Positions 9,054-16,790 of a stretch of 64,000 nt of DNA are shown piece by piece; position 1 is the first letter of the stretch, and every line of letters begins with the position of its first letter. Position numbers and translations under genes: made by a program. The DNA lies in the NCBI GenBank assembly GCA_017419165.1, contig JAFOLW010000073.1:1-64000 (forward strand). Direction: 5' to 3'. A model generated the notes under the pieces. It saw only the letters and a program-made list of their open reading frames with translations, did not search any database and had not been told where the DNA came from. The stretch comes from Erysipelotrichaceae bacterium. GTDB taxonomy: Bacteria > Bacillota_I > Bacilli_A > Erysipelotrichales > Erysipelotrichaceae.

Positions 9054-10037
9054 TCATGCGTTTTTCAATTGATCCAGCAGGATCCGCCGGATCTTTTCTT
9101 TGTCCATGTGGTAGATGATCTCGACTTTCGAGTCGTTTTTGAACATTCCCCGGCGGTCGACCACCATCTGACCGTCAGCCATGCCTGCCGAGATGTCGAT
9201 GTGGACGATCTCCCTTCTTTTTTCACTGATCACCGATCCATCGATCAAAGGGGCAACGGCGGCATAGTCATAGATGCAGCAGTCATCAAGCCCCGCCGAA
9301 AACAGCAGGTCGCATCTTCGGATATAGCCGTCAAGCTCTTCCGCCAGAAAGGAAGCGGCCGGTGTGTTCAAAGCAGCCAGTTCTTCGATGTCTTTCCTTG
9401 TATAGGTGGCGCCTTCTTCGCAGGCTTCGATCGGGCAGACCAGGCAGTGTGCGCCGCTGTTCAAGACGATCTCGGCAGCTTCCGGGTCGTCATAGAAGTT
9501 GGCTTCGGCGACCGGGGTGCGGTTGCCGATGTAGAGCCCGCCGCCCATGATATAGATCGTGCCGATATTCTCAATGATCTTCGGCTGCAGACGGATGGCC
9601 ATGGCGATGTTGGTCAAAGGGCCGACAGCACAGATATCGATCTTTTCTTCCGCATCTTTCAGTGTCTCGATCAGATAGGAACAGGCGTGTTCGTCTTCCG
9701 CTTTTCGCTGAGGAAGCGGAAGCGGGAATTCCTTTTCATGGATCAGGACTTCTTTGCCGTCGATCTCCATGCGGATGCGTTCCATCAGGGTGTTGTAGTC
9801 CCTGCCTTTGAGCAGGTCTCTGACCATCGGACCTTCGCAGCCTTTGTAGACCGGGATATCTTTGCCGCAGAGATGCGAGACTTTGAGGGCGTTATTCACG
9901 ACATCGTCCACCGGGATATTGCCTTTGACGCAGGTGATCGCGATGACTTCAAGCTCCTTGTTTGTCAGCAGGGAGACTAAGGCGACCGCATCGTCGCAGC
10001 CGATATCGCAGTCGAAAATGATCTTATTCTGTTTCAT
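9054..10037 (-). CDS. Inosine/uridine-preferring nucleoside hydrolase family
   Basis: Cleaves the N-glycosidic bond of ribonucleosides to give free base and ribose. The calcium-binding motif DCDIGCDDA is at residues 8-16, and the IYIMGGG and NFYDDPEAA motifs of the IunH/Rih family follow. The start is set at 10037 (MKQNKIIFD) because GAGGT lies 9-13 bases upstream; an open frame runs further up without a better site. Length 327 fits the family. Base preference cannot be read from the sequence. A second member of the family is at 38207-39172. Confidence 0.92.
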   Translation of the reverse strand: MKQNKIIFDCDIGCDDAVALVSLLTNKELEVIAITCVKGNIPVDDVVNNALKVSHLCGKDIPVYKGCEGPMVRDLLKGRDYNTLMERIRMEIDGKEVLIHEKEFPLPLPQRKAEDEHACSYLIETLKDAEEKIDICAVGPLTNIAMAIRLQPKIIENIGTIYIMGGGLYIGNRTPVAEANFYDDPEAAEIVLNSGAHCLVCPIEACEEGATYTRKDIEELAALNTPAASFLAEELDGYIRRCDLLFSAGLDDCCIYDYAAVAPLIDGSVISEKRREIVHIDISAGMADGQMVVDRRGMFKNDSKVEIIYHMDKEKIRRILLDQLKNA

Positions 10038-10055
10038 TGTCTTTACCTCGTTTTC

Positions 10056-10064
10056 AGTATAGCA
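10056..10064 (-). promoter_or_regulatory. Extended -10 promoter of nucleoside hydrolase
   Basis: On the minus strand TGCTATACT forms an extended -10 (TGnTATACT) about 20 bases before the ATG. No strong -35 is seen. Confidence 0.5.
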
Positions 10065-10136
10065 GATTATTGACGGAGGGTTTTGCGCGTGATAAATTGA
10101 AACTGTAAAGTTGCTTCTGTAGAAGTATAAGAGTGA

Positions 10137-10199
10137 ATGAGAATTCATATCAACGAAGTTAGTTGGCCGGCTTTCATTGCCGGCGTATTTTGTCTATAG
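10137..10199 (+). other. Leader region with 20-codon frame and hairpin
   Basis: Upstream of the nucleoside operon, a 20-codon frame (ATG 10137 to TAG 10197-10199) contains a GCCGGC-TTTCATT-GCCGGC hairpin (10166-10184), followed by GTATTTT. It could be an attenuator or chance. No known purine-riboswitch core is recognisable here. Confidence 0.25.
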
Positions 10200-10217
10200 G
10201 AACATCAAGGAGCCTGA

Positions 10218-10970
10218 ATGAAAGATCATTTTATAGTGAGCCTTTGCTGTCCGATACCCCGGAAAGGGTTCGGAAAAAGCGAAAGACGCTGCGAAGATGA
10301 GATCGCCCAAATGGAAGGATATCTTCAGAAATGCAAGGGAGACATCGCCGTTTTTCCCGAAGGCTATCTTCCTTCTTATCGGGCCGAGGAAGTGAGTGCA
10401 CTGGCAAAGAAGTACCGGTGCTACATCATCGCCGGCAGTGAAGATCAGGGAGAACATAAGAGTCTTTATACGCTGGTCTTTTCCCCGGATGAAGGGCTGA
10501 TCTATTCCCACCGCAAGACCGCTCTGACGGACGGCGACCGCAGCAACGGTGCCTTACCGGGTGAGGAGATCTCCGCTTTGGATACGCCGTTTGGCAAGAT
10601 CGGAACGGTCCTGTGCTATGAACTGCATTTCCCGGAAGTCGCCAGGATACAGTGTATCGAAGGAGCGAGGATCTTGTTCAATACGATCGGTACGGGGATG
10701 TGGCATGAACAGCAGTTCGACGAGTGGACATCCATTGCCAAAGCCAGGGCGATCGAAAACCGCTGTTTCGTCGTCGGCTGTACGCACTGTTGCGATCCGA
10801 TCCCGCTGGTCTTTGCCTATGACCCGCACGGGAGGACCTTGTTATTGAAGAAGAATGAAGAAGGGATCTTCGATGTCGCGATCGACATGTCGAAGATCGA
10901 TGAACGGGATTATTTCAAGGACAGAAATCCGAAAGCATATACCAAGATCTGTGAGGAGGGAAACTTATGA
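10218..10970 (+). CDS. Nitrilase-superfamily amidohydrolase
   Basis: A 250-residue carbon-nitrogen hydrolase. The catalytic Glu-Lys-Cys triad is visible: Glu in FPEGYLP (about 45), Lys in SHRKTAL (about 98), Cys in VLCYELHFPE (about 132). Members hydrolyse amides, ureido acids or nitriles in the cytosol, for example omega-amidase or beta-ureidopropionase. It is first in a tightly packed operon and its stop overlaps the next start (ATGA, 10967-10970). The setting suggests breakdown of a base-derived amide or ureido compound, or removal of an amide by-product. AAGGAG precedes the ATG. Confidence 0.85.
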   Translation: MKDHFIVSLCCPIPRKGFGKSERRCEDEIAQMEGYLQKCKGDIAVFPEGYLPSYRAEEVSALAKKYRCYIIAGSEDQGEHKSLYTLVFSPDEGLIYSHRKTALTDGDRSNGALPGEEISALDTPFGKIGTVLCYELHFPEVARIQCIEGARILFNTIGTGMWHEQQFDEWTSIAKARAIENRCFVVGCTHCCDPIPLVFAYDPHGRTLLLKKNEEGIFDVAIDMSKIDERDYFKDRNPKAYTKICEEGNL

Positions 10971-12304
10971 GTGATTTTCTGATCAGAAATGCCGATGTGG
11001 CGAATTTTGAGGATCTGAGTACGTCGAGAAAGGACATCCTGATCGAGGACGGGCGTTTTGAAAAGATCGCCGACAGGATCGATCCTTCACCGTATCCGCA
11101 TGCCAGCATCATCGATGCCCATGGGATGCTGGCGCTGCCGGGTTTCACGGACTGCCATTCTCACGTCTATCAGACGTTCATCAAAGGGCCGCTGGATGAC
11201 CTGGTGATCACCGATTGGCTGGTCAGGCTCTTCACTTTCGAGGACTACATGACCGACGAAGATTACTACTATGCGACTTTGCTGTCATGTCTGTCCGCTC
11301 TTCGTTTCGGGACGACGACGATCAATGAGATGGGCGGTTACGAACACCTCGATGCGAGCCTGCAGGCCTTTGAGGATGCCGGGATCAGAGTGACCTTCGG
11401 CATCTCGACGACCGATGTTCCGGAAAACGAAGTGACACCGATCATCTCGATCGATGAAGCGATCGCCAGAAGCGAAGAAGTCTATAAGAAATGCCATGGC
11501 CGCAATCACGGTCTGATGAGAGCTTCGGTCGCTCCGGCCGGTCTGCCGGCGGTGTCCGGTGCGATGGCCAGGGCGCTGAAAGCCTGGGCGGATCAGCGCG
11601 GACTCATCTATCACACCCATCTGGGCGAAGGAAAGATGGAGACGGAACGCGTGGCCAGGGAATACGGACTGGGCGGCGAGGCTGAAGCACTGGCATCGCT
11701 GGGGATCCTGGATGAGAAGACCCTGCTGGCACATTCGATCTGGCTTTCCGATCACGAGATCGACATCATCGCGCAGTCGGGGGCCATTCCGGTCCATTGT
11801 CCGAACACGAACATGAAGATCTCCGACGGCATCCCGAAGATCGCCCGGATGCTGGAGAAAGGCATCCCGGTGGCGATGGGCTGCGACGGCGAAGCGTCGA
11901 GCGGCACCAAGGATATGATCCGGGAAGGCAAGGCCGGCTCCTACTTGCAGAAAGCGGTCACCCTGGATCCGACGGTGATGGATGCGGGCACGACCTTCAA
12001 GATGATGAGTCTCAACGGCGCAAAGGCCTTGGGCTACGATGATCTCGGCGAGATCAAAGAAGGTTTCCAGGCCGATCTGGTCCTCGTCAATATGGAAGAC
12101 GACCTGTCTTTGACCGACCGCGATCACAGGATCGGCAATCTGCTTTATGCCGGGACCGGACATGCCGTGGATACGGTCTTCGTTGCCGGCAATCTGAAGG
12201 TCAGGAGCAAGAAGATACAGAATTTTGATGAGGAATCCGTTTTACGTAAATGCAACGACCTGATCCATAAACTCAATGTCAGGACAGGCTATGTAAAGGA
12301 GTAA
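10967..12304 (+). CDS. Amidohydrolase, MTA/SAH-deaminase-like
   Basis: A 445-residue metal-dependent deaminase/chlorohydrolase. The metal ligands are in order: HSH (about 64-66), His and Glu in YHTHLGE, His in LAHSIWL, then HCPNTNMK and Asp in MGCDGEASSG. The last two blocks closely follow MTA/SAH/adenosine deaminases (MtaD: HCPTSNLK, GTDGAASNN). The likely reaction is removal of an amino group from a purine nucleoside or base. With phosphorylases immediately downstream, it could convert adenosine-type nucleosides to inosine-type before cleavage. Guanine deaminase or another aminohydrolase remains possible. Confidence 0.82.
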   Translation: MSDFLIRNADVANFEDLSTSRKDILIEDGRFEKIADRIDPSPYPHASIIDAHGMLALPGFTDCHSHVYQTFIKGPLDDLVITDWLVRLFTFEDYMTDEDYYYATLLSCLSALRFGTTTINEMGGYEHLDASLQAFEDAGIRVTFGISTTDVPENEVTPIISIDEAIARSEEVYKKCHGRNHGLMRASVAPAGLPAVSGAMARALKAWADQRGLIYHTHLGEGKMETERVAREYGLGGEAEALASLGILDEKTLLAHSIWLSDHEIDIIAQSGAIPVHCPNTNMKISDGIPKIARMLEKGIPVAMGCDGEASSGTKDMIREGKAGSYLQKAVTLDPTVMDAGTTFKMMSLNGAKALGYDDLGEIKEGFQADLVLVNMEDDLSLTDRDHRIGNLLYAGTGHAVDTVFVAGNLKVRSKKIQNFDEESVLRKCNDLIHKLNVRTGYVKE

Positions 12305-12305
12305 T

Positions 12306-13139
12306 ATGCCGGTAAGAGAAAAGAAATACCTGGACAGCCAGGGAAGGCTGTACTTCACGGGCTTAAAGGAAGGAGATATTGCCGGGACCGTGCTGATGCC
12401 CGGCGATCTGGCCAGATCGAAGGTCATCGCCGACTGTTTCAAGGAAGCGCACTTCGTCAACGGTCAAAGGACCTACTATACCTATACCGGAGTGACGCAG
12501 AAGGATGTGCCGATCTCCGTCATCTCATCGGGCATGGGACCGCTGGCGGTCTCGACGGTCGCGGAAGAGTGTTCACAGATCGGCATGAAGAACCTGATCC
12601 GTGTCGGTACCGGTGCCGCTCTGCTGACGGATTATCGGCCGGGGCGCATCATCATCGCCACGGGCTGTGTCAGAGGGGACGGCAACTCTTTCGAATATGT
12701 GCCGGCGGAATACCCGGCGATCGCCGATCCGTTTGTCACCAAGGCTCTGATCCTGGCTTGCCGGGAATTCGGTGAAGATCCGATCGTCGGCCTTTACCGG
12801 GCTCACGACTCGTATTACCGCGAGACTTCGACCGCGATGATCGACACTTATGAGCGGATGAAACCGTGGGTCGATGCCGGGGTCAAGATGGTGGAAAACG
12901 AATCGGCCACGTTGTTCACGGTCGGCCCGCAGCTGGGCTTACGCTGCGGTTCGATCTGTGTCTCCCATACTTCGATGGTCGAAGATACGATCTACTATAC
13001 GGGTCCTAAGTCGCAGGAGGCGTACCCGGAAGCATTTGAGGATGATTTCATGGATAAGCGGATCAAGGTCTGCGCGAAGATCGCCGTCAGGGCGGCAGAG
13101 ATCATCGATGAGATGGAAAAGAAAGGAGTGCTCAGATAA
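12306..13139 (+). CDS. Nucleoside phosphorylase 1 (uridine phosphorylase family)
   Basis: A 277-residue member of the PNP/UDP superfamily, which uses phosphate to split nucleosides into base and (deoxy)ribose-1-phosphate. Phosphate-site residues are kept: MPGDLAR (Gly, Arg) and IRVGT (Arg, Thr). The ribose-binding EME motif of E. coli uridine phosphorylase is ENE here (VENESATLFT). The Gln-x-Arg pair that reads uracil in E. coli is absent, so substrate choice likely differs. It is the first of three adjacent paralogues and overlaps the next gene by one base. Confidence 0.85.
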   Translation: MPVREKKYLDSQGRLYFTGLKEGDIAGTVLMPGDLARSKVIADCFKEAHFVNGQRTYYTYTGVTQKDVPISVISSGMGPLAVSTVAEECSQIGMKNLIRVGTGAALLTDYRPGRIIIATGCVRGDGNSFEYVPAEYPAIADPFVTKALILACREFGEDPIVGLYRAHDSYYRETSTAMIDTYERMKPWVDAGVKMVENESATLFTVGPQLGLRCGSICVSHTSMVEDTIYYTGPKSQEAYPEAFEDDFMDKRIKVCAKIAVRAAEIIDEMEKKGVLR

Positions 13140-13942
13140 TGAAAGGCAAGATCAAAAACGGATTCGATTCTTTGCCGCAGCTGGAAAAAGACGGCAGTGT
13201 CCATCATCTGGGCATCGATCATTCCAAGATCGGTGAAGGCGTCATCCTGACTTCCAATCTCGAACGTGTCGAACTGATCAAGGATCGTTTCGATGAAGCG
13301 AAACGGCAGGCGTTTCACCGCGAATATATCACTTATACGGGAAGATACCACGGTGTGAGGATGTCGGCCATGTCGATCGGCAACGGCTGCATGCCGACGG
13401 AGATCGCCGTCGAGGAGCTGCGTCATATCGGCTGTATGCGCATGATCAAGGTGGGCTCCTGCTATGCGATCGACAAGGACATCAAGCCGGGAACGATCTT
13501 CATTCCGACCGGTGCTTGCCGCTGCGAAGGGGCGACCCTGGAATACGTCAACATCCAATATCCGGCGGTCAGTGACCTGGATGCGTTCTTCGCCTTGCTG
13601 AAGAGCGCGGAAGAAAAGGGCGTCGAGGTCAAGACCGGTATCGTCCGCACCCATGATGCGCTGTTTCTGGAATCACCGTTCGCCCATGACGGCGTCAAAG
13701 AGAGGATCGCTCCCTGGCAGAAAGTCGGCGTGAGCTGCGTGGATAACGAGTGTGCGACGATGTTCACCGTCGCTTCCATATTGCAGATGAAAGCGGGCTG
13801 CATCTATGTGGTGACCGACAATCTGGAGACCGGTGAGGCGATGGATTACGAAAAGGATTACGAAAACAAGATCATCGAGATCGTCGACATCGCGCTCTCG
13901 GCGATGGAAAAACTGATCAAAGGGGAAGAATATGAAATATAG
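13139..13942 (+). CDS. Nucleoside phosphorylase 2, divergent active site
   Basis: A 267-residue paralogue of its neighbours. The phosphate-binding loop PGDxxR is TSNLER, the Arg-x-Gly-Thr motif is IKVGS (Arg to Lys, Thr to Ser), and the ribose motif is DNE (VDNECATMF). HHLG near residue 22 keeps the His that contacts ribose. These changes at several phosphate contacts suggest altered, weak or no phosphorolysis; it could be a specialised enzyme or a partner subunit. It overlaps the genes on both sides (1 and 11 bases), so all three are translated together. Confidence 0.8.
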   Translation: MKGKIKNGFDSLPQLEKDGSVHHLGIDHSKIGEGVILTSNLERVELIKDRFDEAKRQAFHREYITYTGRYHGVRMSAMSIGNGCMPTEIAVEELRHIGCMRMIKVGSCYAIDKDIKPGTIFIPTGACRCEGATLEYVNIQYPAVSDLDAFFALLKSAEEKGVEVKTGIVRTHDALFLESPFAHDGVKERIAPWQKVGVSCVDNECATMFTVASILQMKAGCIYVVTDNLETGEAMDYEKDYENKIIEIVDIALSAMEKLIKGEEYEI

Positions 13943-14741
13943 ATCGGCAAAGCTCGTCAACGAGCAGGGGAAGATGTGGCATATCGGTCTGGATGAGAAC
14001 GACTGCGGAAGACATTTCATCCTGCCGGCCGATCCGGGGAGATGCGAGATGGTCGCCGGCCACTTCGATGAGGCAAAACTCATGGCCGTCTCCCGGGGCA
14101 ATCCGACTTATACGGGGACGTATCACGATGTCCCGGTCTCGGTCATGTGCACCGGGATGGGTGCCATGGCAGTCTCGGTCGCCGTGGAAGAACTCAAACA
14201 TTTAGGCGTCAAGACGATGATCCGGATGGGGACCTGCGGATCTTTGCAGGCGAATCTGCCGGAGAACTGTTTCGTGATCGCGACCGGTGCGGTGCGGGGA
14301 GAAGGGGCATCGAAAGAATACATCCCTCTGGACTATCCGGCCGTAGCGGATGTCGATGTGGTCTGTGCCTTGCGGAAAGCTTGCGAAGAGTATGGCGTCA
14401 AACCGTATCTGGGCATCGTCCGCAGCCACGATTCCTTCTACATCGAATCTCCGGGTGCTCATGAAGGCTATCTGGAAAGGATCAGACCGTGGTCCGATGC
14501 CGGTGTTCTGGCAGTGGAGAACGAATCTTCCGCTTTGTTCACGGTGGCATCTTTGCTCGGAGGGATCCGTGCGGGGACGATCTTATTATGCGGAGGCTAC
14601 CTCGGAGGGTCTTACGGATCGATGTCGACCTCCAATAAGGAAGGTTACCGGGAGCGGGTCGATCTTTTAAGCAAGATCACCTTGCGGGCGATCGAGATCA
14701 TCGACGGACTGCCCGATCTTGAAGATATCAGGGAAGAGTAG
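13932..14741 (+). CDS. Nucleoside phosphorylase 3 (uridine phosphorylase family)
   Basis: A 269-residue paralogue. It keeps Arg in the phosphate loop (PADPGR, with Gly to Ala), IRMGT, and the ribose motif ENE (VENESSALFT). WHIGL provides the N-terminal His. As in the two upstream paralogues, the uracil-reading Gln-x-Arg pair of E. coli Udp is not seen; instead RSHDSF and a following ESPGAH stretch occupy that region. Its start lies 11 bases inside the previous gene, and its stop abuts the next ATG, so it belongs to the same operon. Confidence 0.85.
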   Translation: MKYRSAKLVNEQGKMWHIGLDENDCGRHFILPADPGRCEMVAGHFDEAKLMAVSRGNPTYTGTYHDVPVSVMCTGMGAMAVSVAVEELKHLGVKTMIRMGTCGSLQANLPENCFVIATGAVRGEGASKEYIPLDYPAVADVDVVCALRKACEEYGVKPYLGIVRSHDSFYIESPGAHEGYLERIRPWSDAGVLAVENESSALFTVASLLGGIRAGTILLCGGYLGGSYGSMSTSNKEGYRERVDLLSKITLRAIEIIDGLPDLEDIREE

Positions 14742-15383
14742 ATGAAACATTTCGATCTGAAGTCGTTCTCGATCCGTTTCCTGATCAGTTTCCTGGCCTC
14801 GGTGATCTCAAGTTTCGGGATCGGCTGTTACTATAACTGCGGTTTCGGTACCGATCCGATCTCGGTCTTCGTCGACGGACTGCACGGCCGTTACGGACTC
14901 TCGTACGGAACGATCTCCACCATCTGCAACGTCATCCAGGCGGTCCTGATCTTTCTTTTCATACGCAAACATCTGGGACCGGGGACTTTGCTGGGAGTGG
15001 TGACCGGCGGTCCTCTGATCGATCTGTTCGAGACTTTGATGCGTCATCTTTTCCCCGTCGCTTCCACGGCTCTTGCCATCCGCATCTTGATCCTGATCCT
15101 CGGACTGGTCACGGCGGGGATCGGCTACGGCATGGGGATCGGAGCGGAAATGGGTATCGGCTGTTTTCAGTTCCTGCCGCTGTTTTTAAGTGAGAAGACG
15201 CCGCTGGAACTCAAGTACGCACAGATCATCACCGACGCGTTGTTTTTCATCATCGGCTTTTTCCTGGGCGGCGTGGTCGGCATCGGTTCGATCGTTTCGG
15301 TCCTGCTGACGGGTTTCTTCCTGGATATCGGATTGAATCGGACACTCGATATCACCAAGGATCTTCCTCCCTGGTTCAAATGA
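14742..15383 (+). CDS. YczE/YyaS/YitT-type membrane protein
   Basis: A 213-residue integral membrane protein with about five to six hydrophobic helices. The GFGTDPISVF segment after the first helix, followed by a second Gly-rich GIGYGMGIGAEMGIG stretch, is typical of the COG2364 (YczE) group. Function is not established for the group. Its place directly after three phosphorylases and before a nucleoside importer suggests a role in moving a base, nucleoside or sugar, but this is guilt by association. Confidence 0.65.
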   Translation: MKHFDLKSFSIRFLISFLASVISSFGIGCYYNCGFGTDPISVFVDGLHGRYGLSYGTISTICNVIQAVLIFLFIRKHLGPGTLLGVVTGGPLIDLFETLMRHLFPVASTALAIRILILILGLVTAGIGYGMGIGAEMGIGCFQFLPLFLSEKTPLELKYAQIITDALFFIIGFFLGGVVGIGSIVSVLLTGFFLDIGLNRTLDITKDLPPWFK

Positions 15384-15529
15384 AGGGGAAAAAGTCACTT
15401 GTAACTGTGAATTGAAGGATGTTAAAATTTAGTTAGATATGTGTATATGAAAGACAGAATATATCAGATCCGATAGTAGAACGTTTTTTGTGTATGCAGA
15501 TCATATTTTCTAGAAAGAAGGAGAAAAAA

Positions 15530-16714
15530 ATGAAGAAATTTCTTACGTTAGCTCTCGCTGTACTTCTTACGATGTGCTTATTCGGCTGCGCTAAGAAGGA
15601 TGGCGGGAATGAAGGCGGCGAACCTGCAGCAAGCGATGAACATTACGATGTCGTGTTCCTTGCCGACTTAGGTTCCATTTATGACGGCGGCTTCAACGAG
15701 CACTCATTCTACGGTATCAAGGACTACTGTGAAGAGAACGGCTTGAAGTACACGTACTTACAGCCTGCAGGTTCCGATGATGCGTCAAGAACGACGATCT
15801 TCGAACAGGCAGTCAATCAGATGAGCGCAAACGTTCTGGTCGCAGTCGGCTTCTTATGGGATGCTGCACTGTGCCAGGAGATCCCGAACTATCCGGATGT
15901 TAAAGTCATCTTCGTCGATGCCGATGACCTCTACAACATCGACTACAACTACGACGGTGTCGATGATTCCTTACCTCATCAGGACAACCTGGCGATGATC
16001 ACATTCGCTGAGCAGGACTGCGGCTACATGGCCGGTTATGCTGTCGTTAAAGACGGTTACAGAAACCTTGCCTTCTTAGGCGGTATGGCTGTTCCGGCAG
16101 TCGTCAGATTCGGTTACGGCTTTATCGAAGGCGCAGAGGATGCTGCTGAAGAACTCGGCCTGGCTGAAGGCTCCATCGATATGAAATACTTCTACACCGG
16201 CACATTCGATGCTTCACCGGATATCGTTACGAGAGCTTCCGAATGGTACACCAACGGCACAGAGATCATCTTCTCCTGCGGCGGTACGATCGTCAACTCG
16301 GTCATCCAGGCTGCAAAAGATGGTGAGAACAGAAAGATCGTCGGTGTCGATACCGATGAATACTTCACAAGAGCTGCCGACGGTGCTGAAAACGAACCTC
16401 TCTTCGTCACTTCCGCTATGAAGGATCTGGAAGTCACGATCTACAGAGCTGTCAAGGCTGCTTACGCCGGCGGTGCCGACTGGTCTTCTTACACGAGCCA
16501 GGGTCTGATCCGCTTGGGTGCGAAGGAAGACGGCGCTATCCTTGCTCCGTACAGAGCTGAAAACTGGAATACCTTCACGGAAGAAGATTACAATGCTGTC
16601 AAGCAGCAGGTCATCGCCGTTCATGACACTCTCCCGACGGAAGTCGACGGTGTCAACGGTGCTCCGGTCGAAGGTGCTTACAAGTACGTCAACGTTACTT
16701 ACTTCGAACAGTAA
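15530..16714 (+). CDS. BmpA/Med-type nucleoside-binding lipoprotein
   Basis: A 394-residue substrate-binding lipoprotein. The signal peptide MKKFLTLALAVLLTMCLFGC ends in a lipobox (LFGC), so it is lipidated and anchored outside the membrane. The mature part follows the BMP family (VVFLADLGSIYDGGFNEHSF, IFSCGGTIVNSVI). Characterised relatives (PnrA/BmpA, TmpC) bind purine nucleosides such as inosine and guanosine. ATG 15530 is chosen over an upstream TTG because it has GAAGGAG at good distance and starts the signal peptide. It is followed by a hairpin and then the ATPase and two permeases of the same transporter. Confidence 0.93.
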   Translation: MKKFLTLALAVLLTMCLFGCAKKDGGNEGGEPAASDEHYDVVFLADLGSIYDGGFNEHSFYGIKDYCEENGLKYTYLQPAGSDDASRTTIFEQAVNQMSANVLVAVGFLWDAALCQEIPNYPDVKVIFVDADDLYNIDYNYDGVDDSLPHQDNLAMITFAEQDCGYMAGYAVVKDGYRNLAFLGGMAVPAVVRFGYGFIEGAEDAAEELGLAEGSIDMKYFYTGTFDASPDIVTRASEWYTNGTEIIFSCGGTIVNSVIQAAKDGENRKIVGVDTDEYFTRAADGAENEPLFVTSAMKDLEVTIYRAVKAAYAGGADWSSYTSQGLIRLGAKEDGAILAPYRAENWNTFTEEDYNAVKQQVIAVHDTLPTEVDGVNGAPVEGAYKYVNVTYFEQ

Positions 16715-16735
16715 TATCATCTATCACTGAATTTA

Positions 16736-16768
16736 CAAGGGAGGTGCGTTCACACCTCCCTTGCGTTT
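16736..16768 (+). terminator. Strong hairpin between binding protein and ATPase genes
   Basis: An 11-bp perfect stem (16736-16746 with 16753-16763, loop CGTTCA) is followed by only a weak T stretch (CGTTTAT). It may act as a partial terminator or as a 3' stabiliser, giving more binding protein than transporter, as is common in ABC import operons. Confidence 0.65.
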
Positions 16769-16790
16769 ATCTGACGAAAGGATAAGTATC

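Noticed and set aside
9069-9980. 303-codon plus-strand frame across the nucleoside hydrolase
   Set aside because: The minus strand encodes a complete family member with ribosome site and promoter; the plus frame is compositionally a shadow.
10038-10217. Purine riboswitch before the nucleoside operon
   Set aside because: The conserved purine-aptamer core and pairing pattern are not recognisable; only a simple hairpin is seen.
15384-15529. Riboswitch or terminator before the BmpA-type gene
   Set aside because: AT-rich stretch with weak short repeats only; no stable stem or known aptamer core.
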